NCBI GenBank assembly: GCA_002422125.1
Contig: DITF01000067.1
Coordinates: 4,955-17,609, forward strand
DNA length: 12,655 nucleotides
DNA from: a bacterium UBP17_UBA6191
GTDB taxonomy: Bacteria > Muiribacteriota > UBA6191
Reading direction: 5' to 3'
Numbering within the stretch: position 1 is the stretch's first letter; every line of letters begins with the position of its first letter. Below the pieces are notes generated by a model. That model was not told where the DNA came from, made no database searches, and worked only from the letters and a program-made list of their open reading frames with translations. Positions 5,803-12,397 of this stretch are shown piece after piece. The position numbers were made by a program, and so were the translations under genes.

Positions 5803-7426
5803 TAGGCACACTCTTCATGGCTAGCTCTACTTTCATTCCCTTGTTTTTCTTCAACAGATCTTCAGGATAGTCGATTCTGGCATGGTACATAGATAACAAG
5901 GATTTGTTCAGGCTATTGGCAATCAGCTCCAAATCCTTTTTGGTGAGGTCACATTCATCAAATTGTCCATCCTGGTCCTTGGCATCAATGATGCGTCGTA
6001 TCAGAGATTCAATGGAGTTATGATTTGGCTTGAGAAGGGTGCGCGATGCTGCTTCTACGGAATCGGCAATCATAATGATACCAGCCTCTTTAGACTGAGG
6101 TTTAGTCCCATCATAACGATACTGATGTTCCTGTACCAGATCATCCTCAGATTCGTTCATCTTAGCCTTGTTATGAAAAAAAGCTACCAAGTCCGTACCG
6201 TGATGTTGAATCATAATGTCTAGAATTGGCTTGGGAAGATTATATTCTTTGCCAATCTCTACCCCATCATGGGTATGAGAGGTGATGATCAAAACAGATA
6301 AAGAGGGGTTGAGATTATCATGCAGGTTAACTCCTCCCATCTGGTTTTCTATAAAGAAAAAGGGGCGTTTCATTTTTCCGATATCATGGTACAGGGAGGC
6401 ACACCTGCAAAACAGAGCATCGGCACCGACTTCTTCGGCGGCTTTTTCAGCTAGGTTGGCTACAATCAGGGAATGGTGGTATGTCCCGGGAGCTTCAGCC
6501 ATGAGCTTTTGCAAAAGGGGTTGATTCAGCTCAAGAAGCTCAAGTAGTCGTGTACTGGTGGGAATGCTAAACAGACTCTCAATAATGGGAATTGCTCCCA
6601 AGGCAATGATGGCACTTAAGACCCCATTAATAGCCCCCATGAGCGGGTCCATGTAAATGGTTTCAAAACTGATGGAGGGCAGTTGATTGATATGGGTTAA
6701 ATTGAGGCCCAAAAGCAGTAAAAAACTACCGACACCTACCAGCAAACCAGCTCTGGTGATGTCGCCTCTACGACTTTTCCTGGATGATACTGAAAAAATT
6801 CCCAGCATGCTGGCCAAAAGCGATACAAAAAAGACACCAGTACTGATTTCAAGGGGGGCTGAAAAGCCAAACAAAGTGGCAAAAATCATGGCCATTAAAA
6901 GAGCCAGTTCGGAGTTGATAAATACGGCAAACAACAGTACTAACATGGGAACTGGATTTAAGAGAAATGTCAGGTGATTGGAAGGAAGGGTGTGGGCTAG
7001 CATCATGAGGCCCAGACATACCCAATAAAAAATGGCCACCAGATTCACTACTGCTGAATCTTTCCAAATGTCAGGGTTGATTCTTTGTAAAAAGATGGCA
7101 AACATGGTTAACAAAAACAGACCTAATAGTACAGAACCCGAGGCACCCATCCAGAAGTCCGTTTGCTCTCGATCCCTTAAAACTTCCATGATTCGGCCTT
7201 GTAACTTGGGAACGATATCGCCCTGCCGAACCAGAACCTGTCCTTTCAGTAAGCTATGGGATTGTTCCTCTAAAACTACTTCATAGTCCTTCAAAACCAC
7301 AAAATCATGGCTGGCAACTTTACCAATTTCAAAACCAGCATAAGGATTATTGGTGTAGCGCAGAATCAAAAAGACCACAGTGGCTACAAAAGAGGCAAAA
7401 AGCAAAAAGTAAGCACGGCTACTCAT
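5795..7426 (-). CDS. pgpH: 7TM HD-family hydrolase, PgpH-like c-di-AMP phosphodiesterase
   Basis: A 543-residue membrane protein of the 7TMR-HD family (Bacillus YqfF/PgpH), whose HD domain hydrolyses c-di-AMP. There is one N-terminal membrane helix (about 5-23), then a short external segment (24-90). A multi-helix membrane region follows (about 93-283), then a cytosolic HD domain (about 310-515). The metal-binding residues are clear: H318, H347-D348 (LYHDIGK), H384 (ITSHTHDGVE), H408-H409 (IQHHGT) and D455 (IADSVEA). The external domain is far shorter than in PgpH of about 710 residues: its start (GKVASHDF, EVVLEEQ) and end (VLVRQGDIV) are recognisable, but the middle of roughly 150 residues is gone. 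The ATG lies 9 nt after the GTPase stop without a visible Shine-Dalgarno site, suggesting coupling. It overlaps ybeY by 8 nt. It implies c-di-AMP signalling, though no cyclase gene is in view. Confidence 0.92.
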   Translation of the reverse strand: MSSRAYFLLFASFVATVVFLILRYTNNPYAGFEIGKVASHDFVVLKDYEVVLEEQSHSLLKGQVLVRQGDIVPKLQGRIMEVLRDREQTDFWMGASGSVLLGLFLLTMFAIFLQRINPDIWKDSAVVNLVAIFYWVCLGLMMLAHTLPSNHLTFLLNPVPMLVLLFAVFINSELALLMAMIFATLFGFSAPLEISTGVFFVSLLASMLGIFSVSSRKSRRGDITRAGLLVGVGSFLLLLGLNLTHINQLPSISFETIYMDPLMGAINGVLSAIIALGAIPIIESLFSIPTSTRLLELLELNQPLLQKLMAEAPGTYHHSLIVANLAEKAAEEVGADALFCRCASLYHDIGKMKRPFFFIENQMGGVNLHDNLNPSLSVLIITSHTHDGVEIGKEYNLPKPILDIMIQHHGTDLVAFFHNKAKMNESEDDLVQEHQYRYDGTKPQSKEAGIIMIADSVEAASRTLLKPNHNSIESLIRRIIDAKDQDGQFDECDLTKKDLELIANSLNKSLLSMYHARIDYPEDLLKKNKGMKVELAMKSVPNV

Positions 7427-7435
7427 AATGGGAAG

Positions 7436-8248
7436 TCAGGCAGGTAAGCAATCCATATCTACAAAGGGCAATAGATGTTGGTGACACTGTTCACAAAAAT
7501 ATCTGCTTGCTCGCTCAATATCTGGGACTCCTCCAAGTTTTTTAAAATTCTGCCTAATAGCTATGCTAGCTAATAATTCCGAAAATTCCAAGTGTCTGTT
7601 CAGAACTTCCTCTAGTTCCGATGAAATGGGGATTGATTTATTTTCCTGAAGTTTTTGGTAAAAGTACTCAGCTACTTCCAACATTTCATACTCACTGTCA
7701 GCTAAAATTCTACATGCAGCCAGTTTTAAAAAATTTTCTTTATGTTGGCTTTTTTTATAGGCGATAGTAGCAATTCCTGGGGTGTCAAGCATCACCATGC
7801 TTTCGCTGATGCGAATCCATTGCCGGCCCCGAGTAACTCCCGGACGGTTGGCAACCTTTACTACATTTTTACCGCGAAAAATATTGATCATAGAGCTTTT
7901 ACCCACATTGGGTAGCCCAATAATTCCCACCCGCAAAATACCAAGGAGAGATCTTTGGGTCGCACAATGGCTGGCAGCCTGGGCTAAATGTTTCTTTAAG
8001 GCCTGTTTATCATTGATATTTACGGCGGCACAATACAGGCCCTGGTTACGGCCCCAGGTCAACACCTTTTGCCTTAACCCTTCTGACACTAAATCGGCCT
8101 TGGTAAAAAAGATCGCTCTGGCCTTTGAGCCGAACTTGGCTTTTAACAAAGGGACTGCGGTAGTCAGGGGCAAACGAATATCACGCACCTCAATAATTAA
8201 ATTGCAATCTTTGAGATCCTGATATAGGGCATTTTTTGGAATGGACAT
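7436..8248 (-). CDS. ylqF: Circularly permuted GTPase, YlqF/RbgA-like
   Basis: YlqF (RbgA) is a GTPase for late 50S assembly. The G motifs occur in permuted order: G4 as TKAD at 49-52 (usual NKxD), G1 GLPNVGKS at 111-118, and G3 DTPG at 155-158, with T139 in the switch region (RPGVTRGRQW). The EVRDIRLPL segment at 20-28 matches the family's first helix-strand. Two things are odd. The usual N-terminal WFPGHM motif, including the His important for GTP hydrolysis in Bacillus RbgA, is absent: the protein starts about 15 residues late and upstream codons offer no such motif before an in-frame stop. The C-terminus carries C252-x2-C255, two His and C267, not usual for RbgA. The position after rplS matches Bacillus. 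The start is ATG 8246-8248; the only Shine-Dalgarno-like AGGGA lies inside a hairpin 11 nt upstream. It could be a functionally diverged member. Confidence 0.85.
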   Translation of the reverse strand: MSIPKNALYQDLKDCNLIIEVRDIRLPLTTAVPLLKAKFGSKARAIFFTKADLVSEGLRQKVLTWGRNQGLYCAAVNINDKQALKKHLAQAASHCATQRSLLGILRVGIIGLPNVGKSSMINIFRGKNVVKVANRPGVTRGRQWIRISESMVMLDTPGIATIAYKKSQHKENFLKLAACRILADSEYEMLEVAEYFYQKLQENKSIPISSELEEVLNRHLEFSELLASIAIRQNFKKLGGVPDIERASRYFCEQCHQHLLPFVDMDCLPA

Positions 8249-8291
8249 AAATAGAAAATTCCCTGCCAGAGCAAAAAACTCCAGCAGGGAA
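8249..8291 (-). terminator. rplS/ylqF intergenic hairpin with U-rich tail (terminator or RBS-masking)
   Basis: On the minus-strand RNA the arms UUCCCUGC (8291-8284) and GCAGGGAA (8266-8259) pair perfectly, followed inwards by UG/UG as two G.U wobbles and GAG/CUC, giving a 13-bp stem with a 7-nt loop UUUUUUG. A U-rich run TTTTCTATTT follows at once (8258-8249) and then the ylqF ATG. This has the form of an intrinsic terminator after rplS. The wobble pairs exist only in the minus-strand transcript (they are C.A mismatches on the plus strand), which supports an RNA element in gene orientation. The 3' arm contains AGGGA, the only plausible ribosome site for ylqF, so the structure may also block its translation. 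Confidence 0.72.
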
Positions 8292-8306
8292 CTGTCGTTT
8301 TAAAAG

Positions 8307-8672
8307 TTAGGCTACCACTGCCTGGCGAGCTTTTTGCTTCACCTTACTAGCATTTTTCCCAACTCGACCGCGCAGGTAATACAGCTTGGCCCGTCGAACG
8401 GAGCCTTCCTGAATTACTTCCACAGCCTCAACAGATGGGGAGTGGTAAGGGAAGATTCTTTCGACCCCGACACCACCGGAGATTTTCCGAACTCGGAAGT
8501 TTTTGTTGATGCCTCCACCTTTAACACCGATGCAGATTCCTTGAAAGCTCTGAACGCGCTCTTTTGCACCTTCTTTCACTTTCACGGACACCTTGATGGT
8601 GTCACCAACCCGAAAGGATGGAAAACCACGATCGGGTGTCATTTCCTTTTCAATCTTTGCTATGATATCCAT
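8307..8672 (-). CDS. rplS: 50S ribosomal protein L19
   Basis: L19 sits at the 30S-50S interface. With the ATG at 8670-8672 the protein has 121 residues, the usual length. It shows the family blocks FRVGDTIKVSVKVKEG, ERVQSFQGICIG, NKNFRVRKISGGVGVERIFPYHSP, RRAKLYYLRGRVGK and a basic C-terminus. The start is decided by the Shine-Dalgarno AAGGAG at 8681-8686, 8 nt before this ATG. An ATG two codons earlier (8678) would leave only 2 nt of spacing, and an in-frame open stretch up to 8738 has no L19-like sequence and runs into trmD. The gap to trmD is 49 nt, the longest inside the ffh-rplS block, and holds a small hairpin. The order trmD-rplS is the standard one in bacteria. After its stop comes the hairpin described at 8249-8291. 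Confidence 0.97.
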   Translation of the reverse strand: MDIIAKIEKEMTPDRGFPSFRVGDTIKVSVKVKEGAKERVQSFQGICIGVKGGGINKNFRVRKISGGVGVERIFPYHSPSVEAVEVIQEGSVRRAKLYYLRGRVGKNASKVKQKARQAVVA

Positions 8673-8721
8673 CTGCATTACTCCTTCAAACCGCGCCTTC
8701 CCAGGCTGGAAACAGGCTTTC

Positions 8722-9468
8722 TCAGGTGATGAGCCCATTTTTATTGAGCAGTTTCTTCTGCGTTTTATTCAATTTTTTCTTTTCCAGAAGCTCGGGTCGA
8801 CACGCGGCGGTTCTGCGATACGCCTCACTAAACCTAAACTCCTCTATTGCCTTGTGGTTTCCACTAAGAAGCACCTCGGGTACTTTTAGCCCCCGAAATT
8901 CCTCAGGCCTTGTGTAACAAGGAGCCCCCAACAAGCCATCCCAATGCGAATCTGAGTTGATGGAATCAAAGTCAGAAACCACACCTGGCAATAGCCTGGC
9001 GATAGAGTCCACTATCACAAGAGCGGGGAGCTCGCCTCCACTCAGAACATAGTCCCCAACACATATTTTGCGGTGGGAAAAATGACTGACCCGTTCATCA
9101 AAGCCCTTGTAGTGACCACAAAGGATCACCAAGTGATCCAAAGAAGCCAACTCCAAAGCAAGGCGCTGATTATACACATCTCCATCTGCCGCTGTCAAAA
9201 TAATGTTGGCATCTGGGCTGGATATTTCTTTGCCAATTTCGCGACTGATAGCTTCTAAGCAGGCTACAACCGGTTCCACCCGAAGTACCATTCCGGCCCC
9301 ACCCCCGTAGGGAGTGTCATCCACAGTGGCATGACGGTCTAATGCAAACTCCCGAAAGTTCCAAATCTTGAGTGAAAGAGACTTTTTTTTTTGGGCCTGT
9401 CTGACAATGCTTTGGGCCAAAAAGCCATTCAAAGAGTCAGGAAATAAGCTGAGGATATCAATCCGCAT
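8722..9468 (-). CDS. trmD: tRNA (guanine-N1)-methyltransferase TrmD
   Basis: TrmD methylates G37 of tRNAs with G36 using S-adenosylmethionine, preventing +1 frameshifting. At 248 residues it has the expected size. It carries the N-terminal MRIDILSLFP, the TPYGGGAGMV block at 52-61, LCGHYKGFDERV at 116-127, and the trefoil-knot cofactor loop GDYVLSGGE at 138-146. ARLLPGV follows with R158, then the D177-containing DGLLGAPCYTRPE, where the catalytic Asp (D169 in E. coli numbering) is found. SGNHKAIEEFR and EAYRRT complete the C-terminal domain. The glycine-rich segment reads CGHYKG where most have CGRYEG. The start overlaps the rimM 3' end by 11 nt, with only a weak GAG-type ribosome site, so translation is probably coupled to rimM. 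Confidence 0.97.
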   Translation of the reverse strand: MRIDILSLFPDSLNGFLAQSIVRQAQKKKSLSLKIWNFREFALDRHATVDDTPYGGGAGMVLRVEPVVACLEAISREIGKEISSPDANIILTAADGDVYNQRLALELASLDHLVILCGHYKGFDERVSHFSHRKICVGDYVLSGGELPALVIVDSIARLLPGVVSDFDSINSDSHWDGLLGAPCYTRPEEFRGLKVPEVLLSGNHKAIEEFRFSEAYRRTAACRPELLEKKKLNKTQKKLLNKNGLIT

Positions 9469-9958
9469 AAGCTCTCTTCAGGATTTTAAGTTTACGGGAA
9501 GTTCTGTCTATGGAATGAATGAATTCTTTCACAAATGGAATGGACTCACCATTGCTAATTTCCAGAACTGGATGAGCAGGACTTCGGATGAGCTCCAGCA
9601 CAGTGCCAATCTTTTGATCTGAGGAGTCATAAACATCCATGCCTACAAGCTCATCCTCATAAAACTCGTTTTCCACCAGTTCCAGTCGCTCAGAGCCCGA
9701 GATACAAAGGTATGAGCCTCGTAGCAGGTTGGCCATTTCCGGGGAGTCGATATCGCAGAATTTTAAAAGGAATCCGTCCTTGTACTCAGTACTGAACTCC
9801 ACTTCAATCTCCTGGACAGTTCCATTTTTATTTTGCAACAAAAGAACGGTTCCGGGGGCAAATCGCTCCTCAGGAAAATCGGTGAGGCTTGAGATTACCA
9901 CTTGTCCCTTTAGGGCGTGGATCCGGCGAATATACCCTACCTTGACCAATTCAGACAC
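9458..9958 (-). CDS. rimM: 16S rRNA processing protein RimM
   Basis: RimM binds ribosomal protein S19 and helps mature the 30S head. The 166-residue protein has the N-terminal RimM beta-barrel (VGYIRRIHALKGQV at 7-20, DFPEERFAPG near 27-36, and LLKFCDIDSPEMANLLRGSYL near 64-84) followed by a PRC-barrel. The PRC-barrel starts at FYEDELVGMDVYD near 99 and contains IGTVLEL, PAHPVLEI and the closing IPFVKEFI. The start is GTG at 9956-9958: an in-frame TGA lies two codons upstream and AGGA sits about 10 nt before it. It begins 18 nt after the ylqD stop and overlaps trmD by 11 nt. Its place between ylqD and trmD equals the Bacillus order. Confidence 0.95.
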   Translation of the reverse strand: MSELVKVGYIRRIHALKGQVVISSLTDFPEERFAPGTVLLLQNKNGTVQEIEVEFSTEYKDGFLLKFCDIDSPEMANLLRGSYLCISGSERLELVENEFYEDELVGMDVYDSSDQKIGTVLELIRSPAHPVLEISNGESIPFVKEFIHSIDRTSRKLKILKRAYAD

Positions 9959-9976
9959 TTGTCATCCATCCTGGCA

Positions 9977-10405
9977 TCAAAGTTTGACTTCGCGGTTGCG
10001 AATTTCTTTGACAATCCCGTCTTCAAGAATTACATCAACACCAGTCATAAGGCTGTGCCAATTGTCGCCTGTGCCAACTTTTACCACAGAGTCTACGGTG
10101 CCGTGCACATATTCCTGACCATCCTGCAAGCTGCGAATCTCCTGAAGTTGTCGAGTTCCCTGCTCCTTCTGAGTACGAAACTTCTCATCTTCCATGGCCA
10201 TTCGTTTCATGATTTCATAATCAGGCTTAACATCTTTTTCACGACATTGGGCCAGGTAGCCTTCTCTTTGGCGAGAAAAATTTTGAAATTCTCTCTCCAG
10301 ATTCTGAAGGTTGTTGTCAATTTCGTTGCTCAGGATAGTCTTGAGCTTTTCATTTACAATGGAGCGAACCAGCACCTTACGAACAATATCAATGGAACCC
10401 GACAT
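9977..10405 (-). CDS. ylqD: YlqD family protein
   Basis: A 142-residue protein of the uncharacterised YlqD family. Residues 1-22 (IDIVRKVLVRSIVNEKLK) and then about 22-95, rich in Glu, Gln, Arg and Lys, look like a long helical coiled coil. The C-terminal 98-142 is a small beta-rich domain containing VKVGTGDNW and EDGIVKEIR, the blocks that identify the family. There is no signal peptide or membrane segment. No enzyme motif is seen and the function is unknown. Conservation of position between a KH protein and rimM suggests a part in ribosome or RNA-related work, which is inference from context only. The start ATG shares one base with the khpA stop (TAATG), so translation is coupled. Confidence 0.86.
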   Translation of the reverse strand: MSGSIDIVRKVLVRSIVNEKLKTILSNEIDNNLQNLEREFQNFSRQREGYLAQCREKDVKPDYEIMKRMAMEDEKFRTQKEQGTRQLQEIRSLQDGQEYVHGTVDSVVKVGTGDNWHSLMTGVDVILEDGIVKEIRNREVKL

Positions 10406-10638
10406 TAAAGCACCTCAATTACAATTTTCTTTTTCTGCCTACGACTCAAAGCTCTCACCACATCGCGCAGGGCGTTGATAACTCTGCCTTGCCTTCCAAT
10501 GACATGCGGGGTGTCTTCTTTGGCTACTTCTATTTCTAAAACCGTAGCGGAATCTCCCTCAATCTCCTTGATTCGGACATCCTCAGGCCGTTCTACCAGA
10601 TTTTCGATTACAAAACGAACAAATTCCGTAGCGTTCAT
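10405..10638 (-). CDS. khpA: KH-domain RNA-binding protein KhpA (YlqC)
   Basis: A 77-residue single KH-domain protein. The RNA-contacting loop is G-R-Q-G at 48-51 in the segment HVIGRQGRVINALR, followed by VVRALSRRQKKKIVIEVL, matching KhpA/YlqC. In other bacteria KhpA binds many RNAs, often as a dimer or with KhpB (Jag), and affects cell division and envelope growth. The length is typical. The ATG lies 5 nt after the rpsP stop without a recognisable ribosome site, so it likely depends on coupling to rpsP. Its 3' end overlaps ylqD by one base. No KhpB partner is in the window. Confidence 0.95.
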   Translation of the reverse strand: MNATEFVRFVIENLVERPEDVRIKEIEGDSATVLEIEVAKEDTPHVIGRQGRVINALRDVVRALSRRQKKKIVIEVL

Positions 10639-10643
10639 AGTGA

Positions 10644-10895
10644 TTATAAAACTGGGGCAACAATGCCCTGTTTTTTAAGAAAACTGGCTACAGTTTCAGT
10701 GGCTTTTGCTCCATTAGCGATATACCGCTTAACCTTTTCTTCATCAACCTTAAACTGCACTGGGCTGCTTAGTGGATGATAATAGCCAAGCTCTTCCACA
10801 TTGCGTCCATCTCGGCGCATTCTTTGCTCAGCGGCTACAATACGGTAACAAGGGTTTTTTTTCGCTCCGCCACGCTTTAATCTTAAAACGATCAT
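10644..10895 (-). CDS. rpsP: 30S ribosomal protein S16
   Basis: S16 is an early-binding 30S assembly protein. The 83-residue sequence starts MIVLRLKRGGAKKNPCYRIV and continues with RDGRNVEELGYYHPL and KVKRYIANGAKATETV, all typical of S16. The length is normal. A strong Shine-Dalgarno GGAGGA ends 3 nt before the ATG, clearer than most ribosome sites nearby and in keeping with high expression. It lies 30 nt after the ffh stop; no terminator is visible in that gap, so it is likely co-transcribed with ffh, as in Bacillus and many other bacteria. Confidence 0.98.
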   Translation of the reverse strand: MIVLRLKRGGAKKNPCYRIVAAEQRMRRDGRNVEELGYYHPLSSPVQFKVDEEKVKRYIANGAKATETVASFLKKQGIVAPVL

Positions 10896-10925
10896 GATTC
10901 CTCCGGTCAGCCAAATACTGACGAA

Positions 10926-12269
10926 TTACATCCCAAAGGGCAATTTCCCTTTGAGCAGGTTCGCTGGCTTAAAAAGTCCAGCCTTCTTCATTTGTTTCAT
11001 TGCCTGTTTCATTTGCTCAAACTGTCTGAGTAAATGGTTGATTTGCTGGGCATTTGTGCCAGAACCCTGGCCTACCCGGCGCTTTCTTGAGCCATTGAGG
11101 ATAGAGGGGTCCTGCCTTTCTTGTGGGGTCATTGAACTGATGATGGCGACAGTACGCTTCATCTCCTGCTCGACTCCACCAAGCTGTTCTTCTCCAATCA
11201 TCTGGCCGACCCCAGGAATCATCTTCAAAAGATCTCCCATAGGGCCCATTTTTTTTATCATCTGCATTTGTTCCAAAAAATCTTCAAGATTGAATTCCCC
11301 AGAGCCCATTTTGCGCTGCATTTTTTTGGCAGTGGATTCATCCATTACCTCAGAGGCTTTTTCTACGAGTCCAACAACATCGCCCATCCCTAGGATACGA
11401 GAGGCAACCCGTTCGGCCATAAACAGTTCAAGGCCATCCAGTTTTTCCCCAATCCCTAAAAAAAGTATGGGCTTCCCAGTTGCCTTGCTGACGGATAAAG
11501 CAGCACCACCTCTGGCATCGCCATCGGCCTTGGACAGTATCACCCCAGTGATACCAAGATTCTCATCAAAGGCCTGAGCTACCTTGATGGCTTCCTGCCC
11601 TGTCATGGAATCAAGAACCATAATAATGTGGTCTGGTTCAAAAGAAGCCTTAACACGAACCAATTCCTGCATCAGTTCTGCATCAATCTGTAGCCTTCCG
11701 GCTGTATCCAGAATCACTAGTCGCGAATTGGTTTCTTTGGCCTGAGCCAATCCTTCTTTGGCAATTTCTACTGGATCCTTTTGTCCGGCCTGATAAAATC
11801 CGGCACCAGCTTGTTTGGCTACGGTTGCTAACTGGGAAATTGCCGCAGGTCTGTATATATCCGCCGCAACCAAGGTTGGCTTTAAGTCCTTAAAGTGTCG
11901 AGCCAGTTTGCCAGCAGTTGTGGTTTTCCCAGATCCTTGAAGCCCGACCATTAAAATTTTGTGCTGCCTGCCCGAGCTTAGCTGAAAGGGGGGGACATTG
12001 GAGCCGCCTAAAAGCTCTACTAGTTGCTCATGCACCAAGGCAAAGAGCTTTTGAGCAGGTTGCACGCCTTTTTCCAGGGCAACGCCCACGGCCTTCTGGC
12101 GAATCTGGTCCACTACTTCTTTCACCAGTAAAAAGTTTACATCAGCCTCTAACAAGGCTAGACGAACTTCCCTTAAAGCCTCTTTGATGTTTTCTTCCGT
12201 CAGCACGGACTGCCCGCTCATTTTTGAGACAGCACCCTGAAGCTTTTCTGACAATCCACCAAACATCAT
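10926..12269 (-). CDS. ffh: Signal recognition particle protein Ffh (SRP54)
   Basis: Ffh binds 4.5S/6S RNA and hydrophobic signal sequences on nascent chains and delivers ribosomes to FtsY at the inner membrane. The 447-residue protein has the N domain (1-95; LSEKLQGAV, LTEENIKEALREVRLALLEADV) and the G domain (about 100-295). The G domain has the P-loop GLQGSGKT at 109-116, DIYRPAA at 137-143 and DTAGR at 188-192. SKADG at 246-250 stands for the usual TKxDG, followed by DARGGAALS and GIGEK at 272-276. The methionine-rich M domain (from about 320) contains FLEQMQMIKKMGPM and the RNA-binding LNGSRKRRVGQGSG, with a Met/Lys-rich helix near 415-430. The start ATG is doubled (ATGATG); GGAGA lies about 13 nt upstream, a poor spacing, so translation initiation looks modest. 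It is the first gene of the long minus-strand array. Confidence 0.98.
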   Translation of the reverse strand: MMFGGLSEKLQGAVSKMSGQSVLTEENIKEALREVRLALLEADVNFLLVKEVVDQIRQKAVGVALEKGVQPAQKLFALVHEQLVELLGGSNVPPFQLSSGRQHKILMVGLQGSGKTTTAGKLARHFKDLKPTLVAADIYRPAAISQLATVAKQAGAGFYQAGQKDPVEIAKEGLAQAKETNSRLVILDTAGRLQIDAELMQELVRVKASFEPDHIIMVLDSMTGQEAIKVAQAFDENLGITGVILSKADGDARGGAALSVSKATGKPILFLGIGEKLDGLELFMAERVASRILGMGDVVGLVEKASEVMDESTAKKMQRKMGSGEFNLEDFLEQMQMIKKMGPMGDLLKMIPGVGQMIGEEQLGGVEQEMKRTVAIISSMTPQERQDPSILNGSRKRRVGQGSGTNAQQINHLLRQFEQMKQAMKQMKKAGLFKPANLLKGKLPFGM

Positions 12270-12342
12270 GATTTAATTCAAATCTCCGTACAATTCAAGC
12301 ACAAACTGCCCACAAAAACTCATGGGAAGTCCAAAGTGCGTA

Positions 12343-12371
12343 ATTGTACCAGTGTGGCAAGCCTTCTGCAA
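12343..12371 (-). promoter_or_regulatory. Candidate extended -10 sigma70-type promoter for the ffh operon
   Basis: On the minus strand a TACAAT (12348-12343) preceded by TGG forms an extended -10 element. TTGCAG (12371-12366) lies exactly 17 nt upstream but matches the -35 consensus only at its first three positions. Transcription would begin near 12336, leaving a leader of about 65 nt before the ffh ATG. It lies in the only sizeable upstream gap of the array (128 nt), which otherwise shows no gene and no clear terminator for the RNase R-like gene. Confidence 0.55.
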
Positions 12372-12397
12372 CGAGTTCCTAAGATATGTCCAGATAA

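Noticed and set aside
7782..8222. 146-codon plus-strand frame opposite the GTPase gene
   Set aside because: The opposite strand has permuted G motifs in the right order; this frame has no motif and is a shadow.
8673..8738. Long L19 starting at 8738
   Set aside because: The extra 22 residues are unlike any L19, overlap trmD, and AAGGAG at 8681-8686 fixes the start at 8672.
10894..11577. A 227-codon open frame on the plus strand opposite ffh
   Set aside because: It is Ser/Pro/Ile-rich low-complexity sequence with no family signal, lies fully antisense to a certain ffh and has no ribosome site. It is a frame shadow.
12288..12349. Inverted repeat GTACAATT (12288-12295) and AATTGTAC (12342-12349) as an operator
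   Set aside because: The outer copy includes the -10 hexamer itself, the arms are about 46 nt apart and AT-rich, and nothing else supports an operator. Chance is the simpler reading.
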